From positions 4,770,717 through 4,834,716 of the forward strand of contig NC_037597.1 in NCBI RefSeq assembly GCF_003073045.1: a stretch of 64,000 bases of DNA, read 5' to 3'. Positions within the stretch are counted from its first letter, which is position 1; every line of letters starts with the position of its first letter. Position numbers and translations under genes: made by a program. This DNA is from Pomacea canaliculata (taxonomy: Eukaryota; Mollusca; Gastropoda; Architaenioglossa; Ampullariidae). Of this stretch, positions 44,199 to 58,332 are shown one piece after another. The notes beneath the pieces were generated by a model, which saw nothing but the letters and a program-made list of their open reading frames with translations, had not been told where the DNA came from and made no database searches.

Positions 44199-44220
44199 TT
44201 CAGCCAATGACGTCAGCAAT
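44199..44220 (+). promoter_or_regulatory. Overlapping CCAAT and CRE sites
   Basis: TTCAGCCAATGACGTCAGCA: CCAAT (44204-44208) shares its last base with a perfect TGACGTCA (44208-44215). No gene can be assigned to it. Confidence 0.4.
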
Positions 44221-47200
44221 GTACTTGTGGCAGCAGCAGCCCTCGGTGAAACTGAGAAGATCGCACGCCGCCACTCCATGAGATGCTCGAAGACCAAACC
44301 TGCTGCTTCCTGAACAGAGGCCGAAGAAAAGAGGAAGCAGGCGATAACTGCGATCAATGTCGGTCCGTCAAGACGAGGAGGGGTGGGCGGCGGGTGGGCC
44401 GGTCTTTGTTAGTGGCTGCTTCAAGCCGTGCGAGTGCATGGGACCCCGTCTTTTCACGCGCTAATGTACCCGTGTACTCCAAGATATCCAGTTCTGCCGC
44501 CTATTTGCCGCTTCGATTTGTTGCAAAACTGAAAGAAAATGTCCTTTCGAGATCCTCTTTTCTTCGTCGTCATCTCCTGATTGTTCTTGAGTCGGCCTGA
44601 GTGCCTCGGCCAAGAAGTGGCTGCGAGAAAGCCAGTCACCTAGCGTTCAGGTGCCGGGAGGATGCTTGTGGGGGGAAGGAGGGACGGGGAGGTGCTCACC
44701 ATATCAGATTTCTGCTAGAGACTTTTTACTGCAGACAAATGCCAAGATTTTTAAATGGTGGGAGGAAAAAAAAAGTTCCTTAGTACCCCCTCTTCCTCGT
44801 CTACTCCCCCCTACCCTCCCGTCCGCGCCATTGTTGGCTAGCTACAAGTGAGCAGCAGAGCAAAGCGAGGCAACTTCTTCAGCCTTCCGGCGTTTTCAAA
44901 TCCGTCATAATCAAGCCCACCCTCCTCTACCCAGTTATTGCTATTTTCCTCCCATTTTGAAAGATCTGCTCGCGCCTTGTCAATAATTCCTGCTGCAACA
45001 GCGACAAGGCCCCGAGCCTGCGTTCGGTCCTTTCGGAAACAGTTGAATGGAAAGCAAAACTGAAAGTTCGAATTAAAACAAACATTTAAAAAAATTCTAT
45101 ATAGTTTGTGAAAACCTTTGATATGTTACTTAAGCGAGCAAAGGAACAGCAAAGGAAAGAGCAGATCAATGGAAGGAAAAGAATAGTTGATTAAAGTGAA
45201 GAGGAGACATTGTTGTCCTCGGTCCTTTGAGCGAGTTGATAATATAAGGCTGACATGATGCTTTTGATGTAGAAATCTACGGAGGTCACTTGATATTGTG
45301 TTTATTGATCACACGCAGACCTCACAACTATAGAAAGCTGATTCTTGAAGTGCTTGTTTGTTTCCTGTTTTTCTCTTTCCTTTAATGTTGTGTTGAGACA
45401 GGGCCAGTGTCTGTGGGACCGCGAGACTGCCGATGGATTCTTAATGTTTCATGATGGATGTTGTTCTTCGCGCTGGCGCTCCATTCAGTTGTCCAACACC
45501 TTTTTTCATATTTGTCCTGTTGGAGAGAAAAGGGCCTTTTAGGTTTACGAAACGCCAAACAAGCAAAGAACAAAACGTTTGAAGGACGTTATTTTATGGA
45601 GGGAAAGCCGTGACCAACGTAATCTACGTCCTCGTGACCCTGCTGACCCCACGCTGAAGTGCGCACAGACATACAGAGAAACAAGCTCTCACCCGAAACT
45701 ATAATTAATAATGCAGCTATTCTTTATCACATACTAGCAAAGGTAGCACAACTTTGATCGGTGATGTCTCTTGGCCTGACAGGCTGTCACTGCTCAGTGC
45801 GCTCGCGGACAGGATCAGGTAGACACTACCGAGTGTTTCTACTAAAAGAAAGAAGCTTCGGAGCAGAATGCACGAACCAAGCCTATTCTACGGCCTTCGT
45901 GTAGACAAACGGTGTCGTGCTGTAACATTTGGTTAGCATCCGTCAAGCCGCTTGAATCTGGTCTAGTTTGGTCACGTGACCCGGGACGATAATCTGTCCA
46001 AAATCGTCCTTCATGCCACCTTGGAGTGGGGTGGTCGACGCAGACTGGACATCTGACTGCAAACGCGAAAGAATGGATTTTAATGACTATAAAAATATAA
46101 CTATACATATAATTATTATTAAAGATGAGCCTGTCTCGTTATACCAAAATGGCGTCTAACAGATCGTTAGGTCTGCACATATATATCTTTTATGTGCACA
46201 GAACACAAAAGAGTATTTCACAATGACAGTGGCCGGATTAAATCATGTGAATGAAATGTAAATAGTTTATATTTCCGTGAAAATTAATGTGAATTAATGT
46301 CTCTGTAAATAGCACTATCTGTTTAAAGGAATTTAAAAACCTTGTCCTGTCCAAATTGTATCTTCTCTTGACCCCTCTCACTTTTTGTTGTAAGGTCTGC
46401 AGTGAAGGTTTGAGTAGAGGTTTGAGTAGAGTTAGAATGCGAGTGACATTGTGCTATGTTGTGACCTGTGACGTAGCAGGCCAGGTCATCCAGCGCCGCA
46501 CTGCTCTGATGAAGCGAGAGCGCGCCCACTGTTGTCAACCAGGAAGGCGAGGGTTGTTAAAGGAGACTAAGACCTCAGATTTACTATACCAACAGTTACG
46601 AGAATGAATGGAATACATCCCATGGCCAGCTGAAAATGTTAACAAATATCTCATATACATGATTCGAAAAAAATAAGTTCCTTTTGTGAGCGAATTTACC
46701 AACGCGTACATTCCATCGGGCACTAAACTCATGTGATCTATCTTTGCCTTGGCAGCAGCAGTCCTCACATATTTAAAGGCTATCTTTTAGAAATTAATAT
46801 TTCATATCACTAAAAATATGGCAAAAACCAAACAGGAGATAAAATTCGTCCAAGCAAAAGCTCTAAAAATTCCTACGACAGTGATCCTATTATTTTATGC
46901 CAACATCCCTTGAGCTGTGTTGTCTTTCTTTCAATTTTAACTTTTTCTTATGATAATGTACAGTTTATTTAACTAAATTTGATTGATTTCTGTTTTGAAT
47001 TTACTATTAATGAAGGCAATATTTGTACCATTGATGGAGGCATTATTTTTTTGCTATTAAGGAGGCAATATCTTCCCCGAAACACGAGTTCACCTACAAG
47101 CAAGCAATGTCAGCTATTGTAATATTAATTTTCAAAGAAAATGTCCATGTCTGGCGATGTAAGTCACTTGTGATTAGAATTGGGTGTGAAAACTGTATCC

Positions 47201-47439
47201 TCAGTCTGTTTAGAAACAATACTACTTCTACATATTTGTATTGTTGGAGTTTTTTTTATGATTTAGATGTTGTATTAAGCACATTCTATTGTTGCACCTG
47301 CATTGCTAGTGTTATCATAGCCTGGCATCGTTCTAATTTCGTATCCTCTACACCTTTAACGCAAATAACACAGTGAATCATATCACTGAGGGTTGGCAAT
47401 GGACTTTTTAATTATCTCTTTCCTCTCATGACGCATTTC

Positions 47440-47717
47440 ATTGGCCAGTGATCATGGAAGGGGAATTTTGGAAAACCAACTTGTGACTTCTGATTGGTCA
47501 AATACTGTAATTCTTTCCATTGGTGCACTTCCGTCTAAGTAGAGTAGGAATATTCCACCTTGACTTCTAAATTGGTGTCAGGGTCAAAGCATGAAACTTC
47601 ACCGGAAGTTGTCTTCCTTTTCATTTCCGAATTCCACATATACACAAGAACTCATTTCCTTCGCTGTCTAGCAATTTGTTGGTCAAAATCTAGAAATTCT
47701 AGCTTAAATTTCATTGG
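47440..47717 (-). promoter_or_regulatory. Cluster of inverted CCAAT boxes
   Basis: ATTGG occurs at 47440, 47493, 47519, 47571 and 47713, plus a TTGTTGGTCA variant, all in the same orientation (CCAAT on the - strand). Clustered NF-Y-type sites suggest a promoter or an LTR-like regulatory region, but no transcript start is visible. Confidence 0.35.
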
Positions 47718-48235
47718 TCAGACGAAAAACTTCCTCTGAAAACAAGTGAAGAGTAAGTCCCAAGTCTACAGAGCAGCTGCATTTAATTGTCTTTAAGTGG
47801 TGTAAATATAAAGTCAGACAACCCTGCATGTATGAAAGTAAATGTTCTTGATACGACTGACCTTTCCAAACGATGATTGTTCCCTTTACAGCCATGACTG
47901 AGTACAAATGTGGAAGACCAAGACCTTGCCTATTTCAAGATATTAACTATTCTTCATACTTTGGAAAAGGAGCAAACTAAATAAACTTTTTCCATCAACA
48001 TTAATTTAACTACTATAATTTTTATAAAGTACTTTCACTTATCGATATTTGGATTTGATATAAAATCAAATTTATTGTATGGAAACTTTATGCAAAAAAA
48101 TATTTTTCTACTCATACCACAGTTATTAAGAAAGTTTTTATCTTGTGACCGGAGTAAACAAATGTAAGACTATGATTGCTCTTTGGCTGCCTTCACAAAT
48201 TTCGATGATAGAAAACTGACAACTGCCACATCAAG

Positions 48236-48322
48236 CAAAAACAAAACAAAACAAAAACAAAAAAACCCCAACAAACAAACAAAAAAAAAAACAAAAACAA
48301 AAAAAAAACCCAACAAACAAAA
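48236..48322 (+). repeat. A-rich (CAAAAA)n low-complexity tract
   Basis: CAAAACAAAACAAAAAC units running into long A stretches. Confidence 0.8.
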
Positions 48323-50426
48323 GACAGAGCAGCAGATTAGTCAACGTGTGCAATATTGTCTTCCTTTGTTTCTATTCTGACTCGAATGTATCAGAGACTG
48401 TGGCAGTTCTAGGAGGCTGCACGTCTCCTTTAAGGCGGCCAGACAATGGCGGAGTGCAGCTGCTGCAGTCAACAGGATCGCCGTCCTCATCGGCATACAA
48501 AGCCTCTTGTCGCAGTGAGAGCGACTGATTATAAGTTTTTATATCCGTCCCTGCCTGTTGTACTCATGATTTGTTGGACTTGCTGCATATCTGTCTATTC
48601 TCCGTGTGTAATCGGTTGTTGCAGAAATCCTCATCACATTCATTAATTTGTCCGTTAAAACGATTGTTTGTGATATCCGGTCTTATTTCAATATTTATGT
48701 AATACTACATATTTCAATCACATGATGTATGATAATGATTGCTTATTCACAGTGTATTTCATTCTCCTAACCAGGACGACAGGCATGTAAATATTTTTTA
48801 ACTTCTTTCATTTTAGCTTGCATTTTAAAAATCGGAAATAAATGTTAGGACTATCTTCATTTTTCTGTTTAGATGACCGGTTCTCGTTCCTTTCTCTTTC
48901 TCAAAACACATCCCGCTTAGCTGGCAGTTTGTCTGTCGAGCTCACCAAGCACATTGTAGGGTAGTTAACCCCTGAAGGTATTTGTTTACCCCCGAGGTAG
49001 ATTAAATCCGATCTGCAGGCATAGGAGCATTCCTGAAGGGGCAGCTGCTGGACCAAACGCCAGTGGACCTGTAGACCATCTGCACCTGTTTGCAAATGGA
49101 GGACCTACAGTCAGTCTCTGTGCCCCTCGGTGATTATCTGAGACTGGAAACAACTCGTCTTTCATGGCCTTGCCGAGCAACAGTCATGATGATAACAAGG
49201 TGAAGCTGGGAGAATGTAAGGCTAAACAAGAATGTGTTGTCAGAGAATGTCCAGACGACTGAACGGCCAAGACATCGTCTGCTTCTGTCACGTTTCTCTC
49301 TCTTTCTTTATCTCTCCAGTCTGCTTATCTTCACATCAGCCGTTGCCAGTTTTGTCAAAGATTATGTATTCAACGGCTTCTACAGTATCAGGGTTGACCT
49401 GTCGGAGAACACCGACCCAAGAATGTCATTCTGAACTTGAGTTGACCTGAGGTTGACTTTACAGATTGGGTATGAAATCTTTTTGTACCAGTAGAAGTAG
49501 AGCATGTAGGAGTTGTGTAAAGCCCACGCACGTGCGGGCATTTAATGACCTGTCATGAAGAAAGCGTATTTAGTTGCTAGAGAAGGTTTTGCTTATCCGC
49601 TTCGTTGCTGAGGTGTGGCGGTTGTCACAAGAAACCGTAAGCTGGCTCGGTCCTTTTCTTCCATGTTGGACATGCCTCATAACCCGGCTGTTGTTTGCAA
49701 ACTGCTCTTAATAGATCATCGGCGGCTAAGTAATCCTTTCTGTGTGCCAAGATTTTGCAAGCAACAGCTGTGCATAATGTGTTCCGTGCTAAGAATTCAC
49801 GGAAACAGCTGTGTGTACAACGCGCGCATGCGCAGTGTCGCGTCATCGGCTTGCCGTTGGGAGTCCCCGTTCGCGGAGCAGGTCTGCCCTCCCTGGGGAG
49901 AGACAAACGGAGGTTTGGGGTTCACAATATCTATTCTTGTGGTCTGGGGGATGTGATACGCTCAGATGCCCCCCCCCCCCTTGCCTCTCTAATGCGCATG
50001 CGTCATAGTTAAATACATTTAATCAGGGCGGGGTCGTGGTTCTCGACATCTATCTTATATACATTAATTAAAAATATGTCTATTTATAGAAACTCGGCTC
50101 CATGTTGTGCAAATATAAGCTGCATATCACTTTCGATATTGTGAAAGTCAAAATCTAGATGAAACGTGGTTTTAATGTGAGGTTGATGGCGAGGTATGCG
50201 TATTATACAGGTGGATTTCTGACCACGTGACATGCCTAAAGATTCAGACTTTAAAAAAATTTCTCTTTCACAGAAAGAACTGGAAATCGTCAGGTGGAGA
50301 TCGTTGGGTTCAAGAGTTCAAGAGTGAAGAGATTTCTAAAGACAGTGAATCAGGTGTTGATAAGACTTTGGATTTTGCACGACCTGTGAAATAGGTCAAC
50401 GGTCATAACTTCTGACGACCTGACAG

Positions 50427-50782
50427 TGACGTGTTGAGTAAGTCTGGAATGTAACAAAGATCGAGAACGAATATCGAGTAATGCATTCAGTAGGTGTAGG
50501 AACATTGCTTAACGAGATGATGACGTGCTATATAGGTCTAAAAATATGACTTACCAAGATGTGACATATTGTGACGTGTTATATAGGTCTAGGAACATGA
50601 TTTATCAAGATATAACGCATGTGACGTGTTATATAGGTAAACGAACATGATTTATCAAAATACAACATTGTGACGTGTTATACAGGTGTAGTAACATGAC
50701 TTACCAAGATATAACATTGTGACGTGTTATACAAGTCTAGGAACATGAATTCCGAAGATATAAAATTGTGACGTGTTTCTAA
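50427..50782 (+). repeat. 49-51-bp minisatellite carrying TGACGTG
   Basis: TGACGTG starts at 50521, 50572, 50622, 50671, 50720 and 50769, giving periods of 51, 50, 49, 49 and 49. A decayed unit with TGACGTG near 50428 precedes it. The unit reads TGACGTGTTATATAGGTCTA, then GGAACATGATTTATCAAGAT, then ATAACATTG. Unit length is not a multiple of three, so it is not coding. Confidence 0.85.
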
Positions 50783-51089
50783 GATATAAGGTTTTTCATC
50801 GTCTTGCTTCAGTTCTTTCCACCCTTTATTTCTTTCATTTTACTCTGTTTTTCTCTTTATTTCGTTCTCCTTTTACTTTCGTTCAGGCTCTTTCTTTTTT
50901 TCTTTCGGTCTTTTTACTTTTACTCCTTATTTGTTTTATTCTCTTTCTTTCACTGTCTTTTCCCTTTATTTCACTCTCTCTCCCTCGTTTATAGTTTTAG
51001 TCTTTTCTCTTTTTTACCTGTCTACGACCTGCATAACGACTTTGTTGTTGTGCTTCTACATAAGAACAGTATTGTACTTATGATACAGA

Positions 51090-51123
51090 GAACAACAACA
51101 ACAACAAAAACAACAACAACAAC
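51090..51123 (+). repeat. (AAC)n microsatellite
   Basis: Eleven AAC-like units with one AAAAAC interruption. Confidence 0.85.
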
Positions 51124-54100
51124 CCGCTGTCCACGTCACCACTGTCCAGGAGGCTGTCCCACACCATGAGTGTGTCCGTGACAGTCTGACCAATAGTCTG
51201 GTGTCTACTCTGAGTTCTCTGTCTACCTGTCCCTCCTCCCCCGTCCACAGGTAACAACGGTTAGCACTTGGTCTGCTCCCCAGGAGCCGTGGGACTGATG
51301 ACACAGACTCCAACATCTGCTGCTTACACTGCACGCTGAACCTATTTGTTCTTCTGTCCTGTGATTTCCTCTCCTTCGTCATCAGCGCCGTAGTCTTTGT
51401 TCTGACAGCGCGGCATGAAGCACAACTCCATCACTGTCACACCAACAATTCCTCGACTACTGCCACTGACTGCGCCAGTACACTGGCTACTCTTTGTCAA
51501 CAAACTTATGGTACCGACAACAATTATGTATATACGTACTTTGATGACTGCGATATTTAATTGTGGGTGAGGAGAGTTGTGTGTCAGCCATGCGTTAAGC
51601 GGAAAGACGAACGGTTGAGCGAAGGTAACGTTGTTTGATAAACCGTCATCTTGATTGACACAATAAATAATGAAATATTTTGTTTAATTTTGTTTTCTTC
51701 TCCCCTCCTCTCTCTATTTATACCTCGGCCATGGCTTCTGTCTTTCTTTCGCTTTCTGTTTTTACTCCCATCTTCTTTCTCTCTCCATCGCCATCTCTCT
51801 CTTTTCTTTTTCTCACTCTCTTCGTCACATGCGACTAACTGATCACCTGTCAAACAAAAGCTCAGTGAAATCTGTCCATCGTGTGTTTCTGTGAAACTGT
51901 GAATGATGACATTGTTATTTACCGACTGACAACAAACAAAGGTTTTCCAATCATCTGCCAATAATCTGATCTTAGAAGTAAGTTTGTGGGTAAAACACTA
52001 ATTAAATTTTCATTCACACATCGTGCAGACGCTCCAATGTTTAAATTTTCACTTTTGCTTCTTTTTCCTTTTTGGAAGTTTTCCCATCAGCATTCGAATC
52101 GTGGTGTATATATATTTTTTTAAAAATCAACGTAATCGGTAGATGAAAGTTGCTTTGATGATAACAGTCTTCCATTAATAAATAACCACGACTTCATGGC
52201 TCATTTGCTTTTCGGTGTTGTGTTTCTTTTCAAATTATTTAGAAATACTTACTCATCGTATTATAACTGACAGCGGTTATAACGGAGGACGTTTCTCATC
52301 TTACGTCACGTGGAATGAGATCCTCATCTCGCGCTCCGTCAGCACAGGGCTGCTCGTAAAGCGTCACGTGAACTCGTTCCTCTCATCCTGTAGCAAACCA
52401 CATTCTCCTCCCCACCCACCCACACCACCATCATCACCTCCCACCTCGCCTCCCCCCTCCCCCCAGTCCGAACCATTTTCAGAATTGTCTCCCTGTCGCT
52501 GCCACGTGGTCTCGGAGATATCAGGATGGCATATCGTCTTGATTGATGAACAAGCTCCGAGCAGGCCAGAAGGATGAAAGATAATTGGCTAATCAGACAA
52601 AGAGCCAAGAAACGGTTGGGGGAAGGTTGGAGGTTGGGGGGATGGGAGGAGCGGAAGCCAACACGCTCATCTTTCCACGTGAGGAGGTGAGACTTTTAAT
52701 TATCTTTGCGCCATGTGCAACACCCTGTCCGACTCCGGCTGTCGGTGTGGCTGGCAGCTTGCATGCGCGCCCTGCATTGCACGTGAGTGAGAGAACTCTC
52801 ACTGTGTCCACACCCCGCTCTGTGCAAACCTCCAACGCACATGTCATGCGCAGTCCGTGTGTGGGTGGCTACAGAGATGTATCATGTTTACTACACAGTT
52901 TTTAACGGGTACTCTAGATGAAGCTCATTTACATATACCTGGCGAGGATCCATTGCTTTACACCTCGCGACTGAAACAAAGACTAAAGTAGAGCATCACT
53001 ACCTGTCAATCCACCGTCTGAATCCCAAACGTTTGATGACTGAAAGGAGGAAGAAGGTGATGATGATAAATGGATATTCTCCAATCAAAATTTTGTTGGG
53101 CATAGATGTAAAAGATGTACAAGAGATCCTGAACCCCACATCCTCGGAGAAAATATTAGAAAATAATGTGCACCTCACTTGTACAAGCACTGTCAGAATA
53201 AGAAGGCCGCTGAGGACAAATTAAGAACTACGGAAAAAATTCAAGAAAAAAAATAGAATGAAGGAATGAAGCAACAAGAGAGAGAAGAGAAAAGGCATGA
53301 ACTTATATGATTTCCCTAAGCAGGTGCTATCTACCCTTTGTCCCCCGCGGGTACAGCAGCATGGTGGACCTACCACAGAAGGCGTGGTTGTAGTTTGTGT
53401 CGGGTGTGAGAGGTCACACAAAGACACCCTTTGACCTTTGATCACTGACCACGCCACTGGACGTCATCTGCACTCAGTTCGGGGCCTGAAGCTTTTTCTT
53501 TTCTTTTTTCGTCCCTCGGACCGTGACAATACCTCAGCAGGCTCTCTATCCACCCCCAACAGCCTTCACAGAGGCGGGGTACATAAAACTGGCCTTGGTA
53601 TGTTTGTGTAAAGGTTTATGGGTGGAATAAAGTGTACCCAGCTCAGTTTATTCATCCATGTCCGAAAGACAAATAACCACTTTTCAAACTGAGAAGAGTG
53701 GTGCCACATAAAGTATTCTTTTGGACATCTTTCTTTCTTCTATTTTAGTCTGTCTTTGTTTCTTTTTATTCTATCCTTTATTTGATTCTTTCTTTTTATT
53801 CTATTTTTTCTTTCTTTCTCTTTATTTATTCATCCGTCTGATATCAAATACTGTGTAAATGGAGATCTGCCTATTTTGTTTCAGTCATTTTTTTGCTTCC
53901 TCTCTTGTTTCATCAGTCATGTGTGCTGAACCACCAAGTAAGAATGCAGTAGAGACATAAAATGAACAAAGTGGAAAGAGTGGACAACTGTGGCACTAGT
54001 GTGTGAAAACGAGCATTAATCATAGCAACCTTCTTTCTTTCACTTGTATCCTCCGTGTCACTGATGTAGTCTGGTCTCTATTGTAACCGACTCACATACC

Positions 54101-57100
54101 TCCGCCCTCCCCCTTTCTCTCTCTCTCACACTCAAACCTGTTTTTGACTATTTTCGTCTCTGTATCTTCATTTCCACCCGTCGCCCTGTCTCTACCCTGA
54201 CCTCCCACCCATAACTATTTTATGTACAACTGTCAGTCTGTTTTGTATCTTTGAATCTCTTTGTGTCTTCATCCTCCCTCGTTGAAAAAGTTTGTAAGCC
54301 TCCCCCTTAAAAAATTATTTTAAATATATTTTTACTAAAACTTTTCTCAGATCGATTATAAAAGTACACTTTGATTATGATGATTAGTTCACCCCTGTAA
54401 ATAGAATTCCTGTTTACTATTAGCAAGGGCAACAACCCTGCATTTTTGTGCAATGTCTTAATTTTCGAAACTATTTTTATTCTATAAAAATTACTAAAGA
54501 TTAATAATTGATAAAATCTGGAATGAAAGGAAAAAATTATTCTTGCTATTTAAACAAGGGTAAACGTAGTGGACAATACGAAGGACAGAAAATAATGAGA
54601 GAGAGAGAAAGAGCCAGAAAGCAACAGACTTTTAGCACTTTACCTAACGACCTCCTTTTTCTCGACCTTCGCTCCTTCAGTTCAGTGAGCATGAATGAGG
54701 AGAAGATGAGGAGGTAGAGGGTAAAAGGTTGATAAGTCCTTCGGTGTCTTTGATACAGAGTTAATGATCCCAGAACATACCGTACAACTGGTCGGTGATC
54801 TCCCTTTCTTCCTGACGACAACAAAGGCCGTTTGCTGACCAGCTGCAGCTGCTGCGAGCCTGTCGCGCGGCAACTTGTCGCGAGAGGTGTCCACGCGTCA
54901 GCCTGTCCCGCACGCGACCCTGTTCACGGGGGGAGTGGGGTGAGGGAGGATGGCGAGGAGGTAGGGGGTTGACAGGGAAGGGAGTCCATCCATCTCTCAT
55001 CCCGTCTTCTCTCCGTTTCGTCCTCTCTACACCCTGCGTGCTGTCTATAGTTTCCCTCCATCTTCGTCAAGGAGAGAAACTGTCCCTCTGTGGAAGTCAT
55101 TTTAAGAAAAGAAAAATAAGAAGGAAGACCTGCTGCTATATCTTTGAAATTGTGTAGAGTTGCAGTAAGATGGTAAGTCAAACTGACTGAGGACAATATT
55201 TACTGCGATTCTCGGATGGACATACAACCTTTGTTTTATTCTTTTGCGTAAATAAATGTTAAATAATTTCTTGAAAATGTCTAAAACCCTCGATGAAAGA
55301 GAAGGTAAAGTAAGAACTCGGGGTTGGTTGTGGGGAGAGTTATTTCATGGGTTTCACACTAGCGAGCCGTCACCAGCTCCTGACTGGGGTAGGGTGACAG
55401 GTAACGACTGCCATACAAAGGGGTAGGCGGGGTGGCTGAAAGAGAGAAACTCCGTGGCACATAAACAAAACCTCCTCACACCTACAGCAGGCATGGTTGG
55501 TCCTGTGGCCACACCTGGTGGGAGGTGAGACCCTCGGTTACCAGGGGAAGACGAGTGCGGTTACTGTGGACGCAGCACGTCACCAGCACGCGCCAATTAG
55601 CCAGCAACCTCCGTGCTGTGTGCGTGACACACGCTCTGGTGACGTATCGTTTTGCTGTCTCTTGTTACGAACATATTTTGTTCCTGACCACGTCTCAATC
55701 TTCTTTAGCCTGTCTTCAAAAAAATGAATATCATGTCTACCCACCCCCACATACTTATCCAGAGGGAAAGGGAGGTTGATTGTTCGTACATTGGTTTCAC
55801 TGTCGGAGACTTCAAGCAAAGCTTGGAATGTGTCGCCAAGTAAACCTACCTTAGCTAAGACAGGTAATAATGAAAAGCGGGACGGTTGGTGAAAGCTCAG
55901 GTGTGTCACCATGTGTGTGTCTTGGGCACACGGCGTGGTCGGCGAGTCCTCGAGTCGCCAACACCTGCTTCGAGTGTGAACCCGACAAGCGAGACAAGTT
56001 TCCTGGACTCCTACAGCGCTTCCCTCTCCACCATACCTTTCTTCCTCCTCCCCCTAGCCTCCCTACACTTCTCCCCCCACCCATAACCACTTACGCCCAC
56101 GCTCGACCTATCTTACCTGGGATCCACCACCACCCACCACCACCACCACCATCCCCTCTTCCCTCACTCCAACCCCTCCAGCTAAGGGGCACGCGAACTG
56201 CGCACCTGCCGTCACCTGGACCAGTGTGTGGGTGGGGGATGCCACGTCATCTCAGCCTTTGACCGACGAAAGTCGCGTGCCCCACTCGCGACGGCGCGTG
56301 CAAAGACGGCAGCCACGTCCTCCCTCTCCGCTCATCCCCCTCTCCCCCCGACTGGAGGATCACCTTTTGTCAAGATGCCGGTAGGCCTGAGCTTCAAGTG
56401 GATTAGCTCGTGTTTCGTCCCCTCGCTTTGTGCTCGCTGGTAACCGCTGGGTAAGTCCCGTAACCACCCAGAGAGCCACCCAGCAAGCGGTATCCGTCCT
56501 TCCCACCCGACACATTGTTTGTCTTACTTCAGCTGGACACATGTGTCATCGAGGCCAACAAATGATGACACCCCTGATAACGAGAGACAATGACACATGC
56601 AAATGACTTCATCGGTAGACACAGGCAAGAGGTGAGAAATTACCGACATCCACTTGTTCTGTCCTCAAGACAAAAAAAAAGGAAATTTGACCAAGCTTTT
56701 GTAAAACACTTCGCCAAACTTCTTCACACGTTTGTCAAATATTGTTTTAACACTTGTAGACAGAAACAACATCTCAGGCTCATATCTTAATATGTCTGGC
56801 ATTATGACAAGTTTTTCTTGGCCTTTTCCCCGATAAAGGTCCTTCTGGACAGATCACAGATTGTCGAATATGTGACCAGGTTTGGAAAATCTTCATGAGA
56901 CGAAACCGTTGGCAAACACAATTCCATATTTGACCTGTTTAAAAGCCAGAAACAACTTTCATTCTTTCAGGTTCAGAGTAACAGTGACTCTCAGTCATCT
57001 TTGTCCACCTCCTACTCTCGACGATGAATATGAATATGAATCTGTTTACTCGAATTTTTTTTCAAATACGATTGTTTTTTTCCAGTCGAGCTACATTGTT

Positions 57101-57780
57101 GTGAAGATAACAATGAAATAGTCGGCCTTTGACTACATATCCACTTTAAATCATTTTCCGGTTGTTTATTTGTTTCTTCCGTACATTTTTCAATAGAATA
57201 ATGAAGAGACCAAACTTGACATGTTCTGTTTCCATCATGGAAGCGACTTGCAGCATAAATTCGGTCTTTCTGGGTTTTTTTCATTATCTATTTATTACAG
57301 AACAAAGGTGTTATTAACAGTGGGAAAACGTGTGGACACCCCAAGAGAATAAATTTTCACTTCCGCGATGCAGTTAACTAACAAGAAGCATACACTGGAA
57401 GAATAACAGAACAATATTATAAATACCGGAGGTAATAGGAGGTAGCTAAGTATTTGACATTGTCTAGTGGTCGAGACTACATTGGTCAGAACCTACTGTG
57501 GGGAAGTCCCACTCTGTACCAAAAAATTAATTATACTTCAACACAAAACCTCAGTGTATATGGAGCCATGTACAGTCTATGTAAGCGATGACTTTGGATT
57601 GTCTAATAAAATTTTGAATTACTAGAAAAATAACAGACTTGTGACTAAATAAGTCTGAGAAAACATTTTGATATTAGGAACAATAACTCAACAGATCTTC
57701 TAATACAATAAAAATAAATTATATAGATTAGATTCCAGACTTTCCAGAGATCGGTCCCTCTACGTATTTTCCTGACATAA

Positions 57781-57835
57781 CGACGTCAAATATCAGACGA
57801 AATGACGTAAGACTAGAAATAAACTAGTGACGTCA
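57781..57835 (+). promoter_or_regulatory. Cluster of three CRE-type sites
   Basis: CGACGTCA (57781-57788), TGACGTAA (57803-57810) and perfect TGACGTCA (57828-57835) within 55 bases. Dense CRE/ATF sites like this are typical of a regulatory element. The target gene is not visible. Confidence 0.4.
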
Positions 57836-58332
57836 GTAATCTTTGACGATATGTCTTTGTGATGGATTCCCAGGTCAGAGGTGACATGCCGCCATATTGT
57901 GTCAGAAGCTAGACTCTCATCAAGAAGATTTACACCGGCACCACGGAGCTCTTCAGACAGGAGGACGGACCGCTCGGCACGTCCGTCGCTGTGCGCATGC
58001 TCGTTACTGGCCGCAGTGTCTTCAAGGGCGTGCGGAGGACGTCACGCGATGGCGCAATCAGCTCAAGGAGCGACATCGGGGTTTGCGGCTGATGCGGTTT
58101 TCGGTTTCGACCCGCTGCTCGTCATGTTCTCAGACGGAGGGCGATGAGGCAGACCTACTCCATCACGCACCCTTAATGTTCGATTTTCATTTGCGTCTTC
58201 GTAGCAATAAGCAGGCCGATGATAGTCCCGAGCTGATCAGTTAGAGCGTGTGCCCGATACAGGACATCATAAAACCTCGGGGACATTATCCTTTCTTTGA
58301 TGTGGGGAGGAGAGACGGGTGGGTAGGAGGAG

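Larger units (their letters stand above)
41646..50420. other. Long non-coding region, regulatory motifs only
   Basis: No coding exon recognised. A CCAAT box (about 42350-42354) followed by TTAATTAG and CRE TGACGTCA (42393-42400) looks promoter-like. A fused CCAAT-CRE lies at 44204-44215. GAT/GAC-rich low complexity lies at 43184-43275, A-rich low complexity at 48236-48322 and a poly(C) run at 49970-49980. The 46-49 kb part is AT-richer with a cluster of ATTGG boxes (47440-47717). Confidence 0.4.

Noticed and set aside
47894..47983. ATGACTGAGTACAAA (MTEYK), the first residues of Ras proteins, after an ACAG on the + strand
   Set aside because: The next codons give CGRPRP instead of the Ras LVVVGAGG loop, and the frame stops within 30 codons with no donor. 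Five matching residues are a coincidence.
57881..58244. Two overlapping Arg-rich frames considered as an exon
   Set aside because: Neither has a recognisable domain or clean splice sites; they share one CpG-rich stretch.
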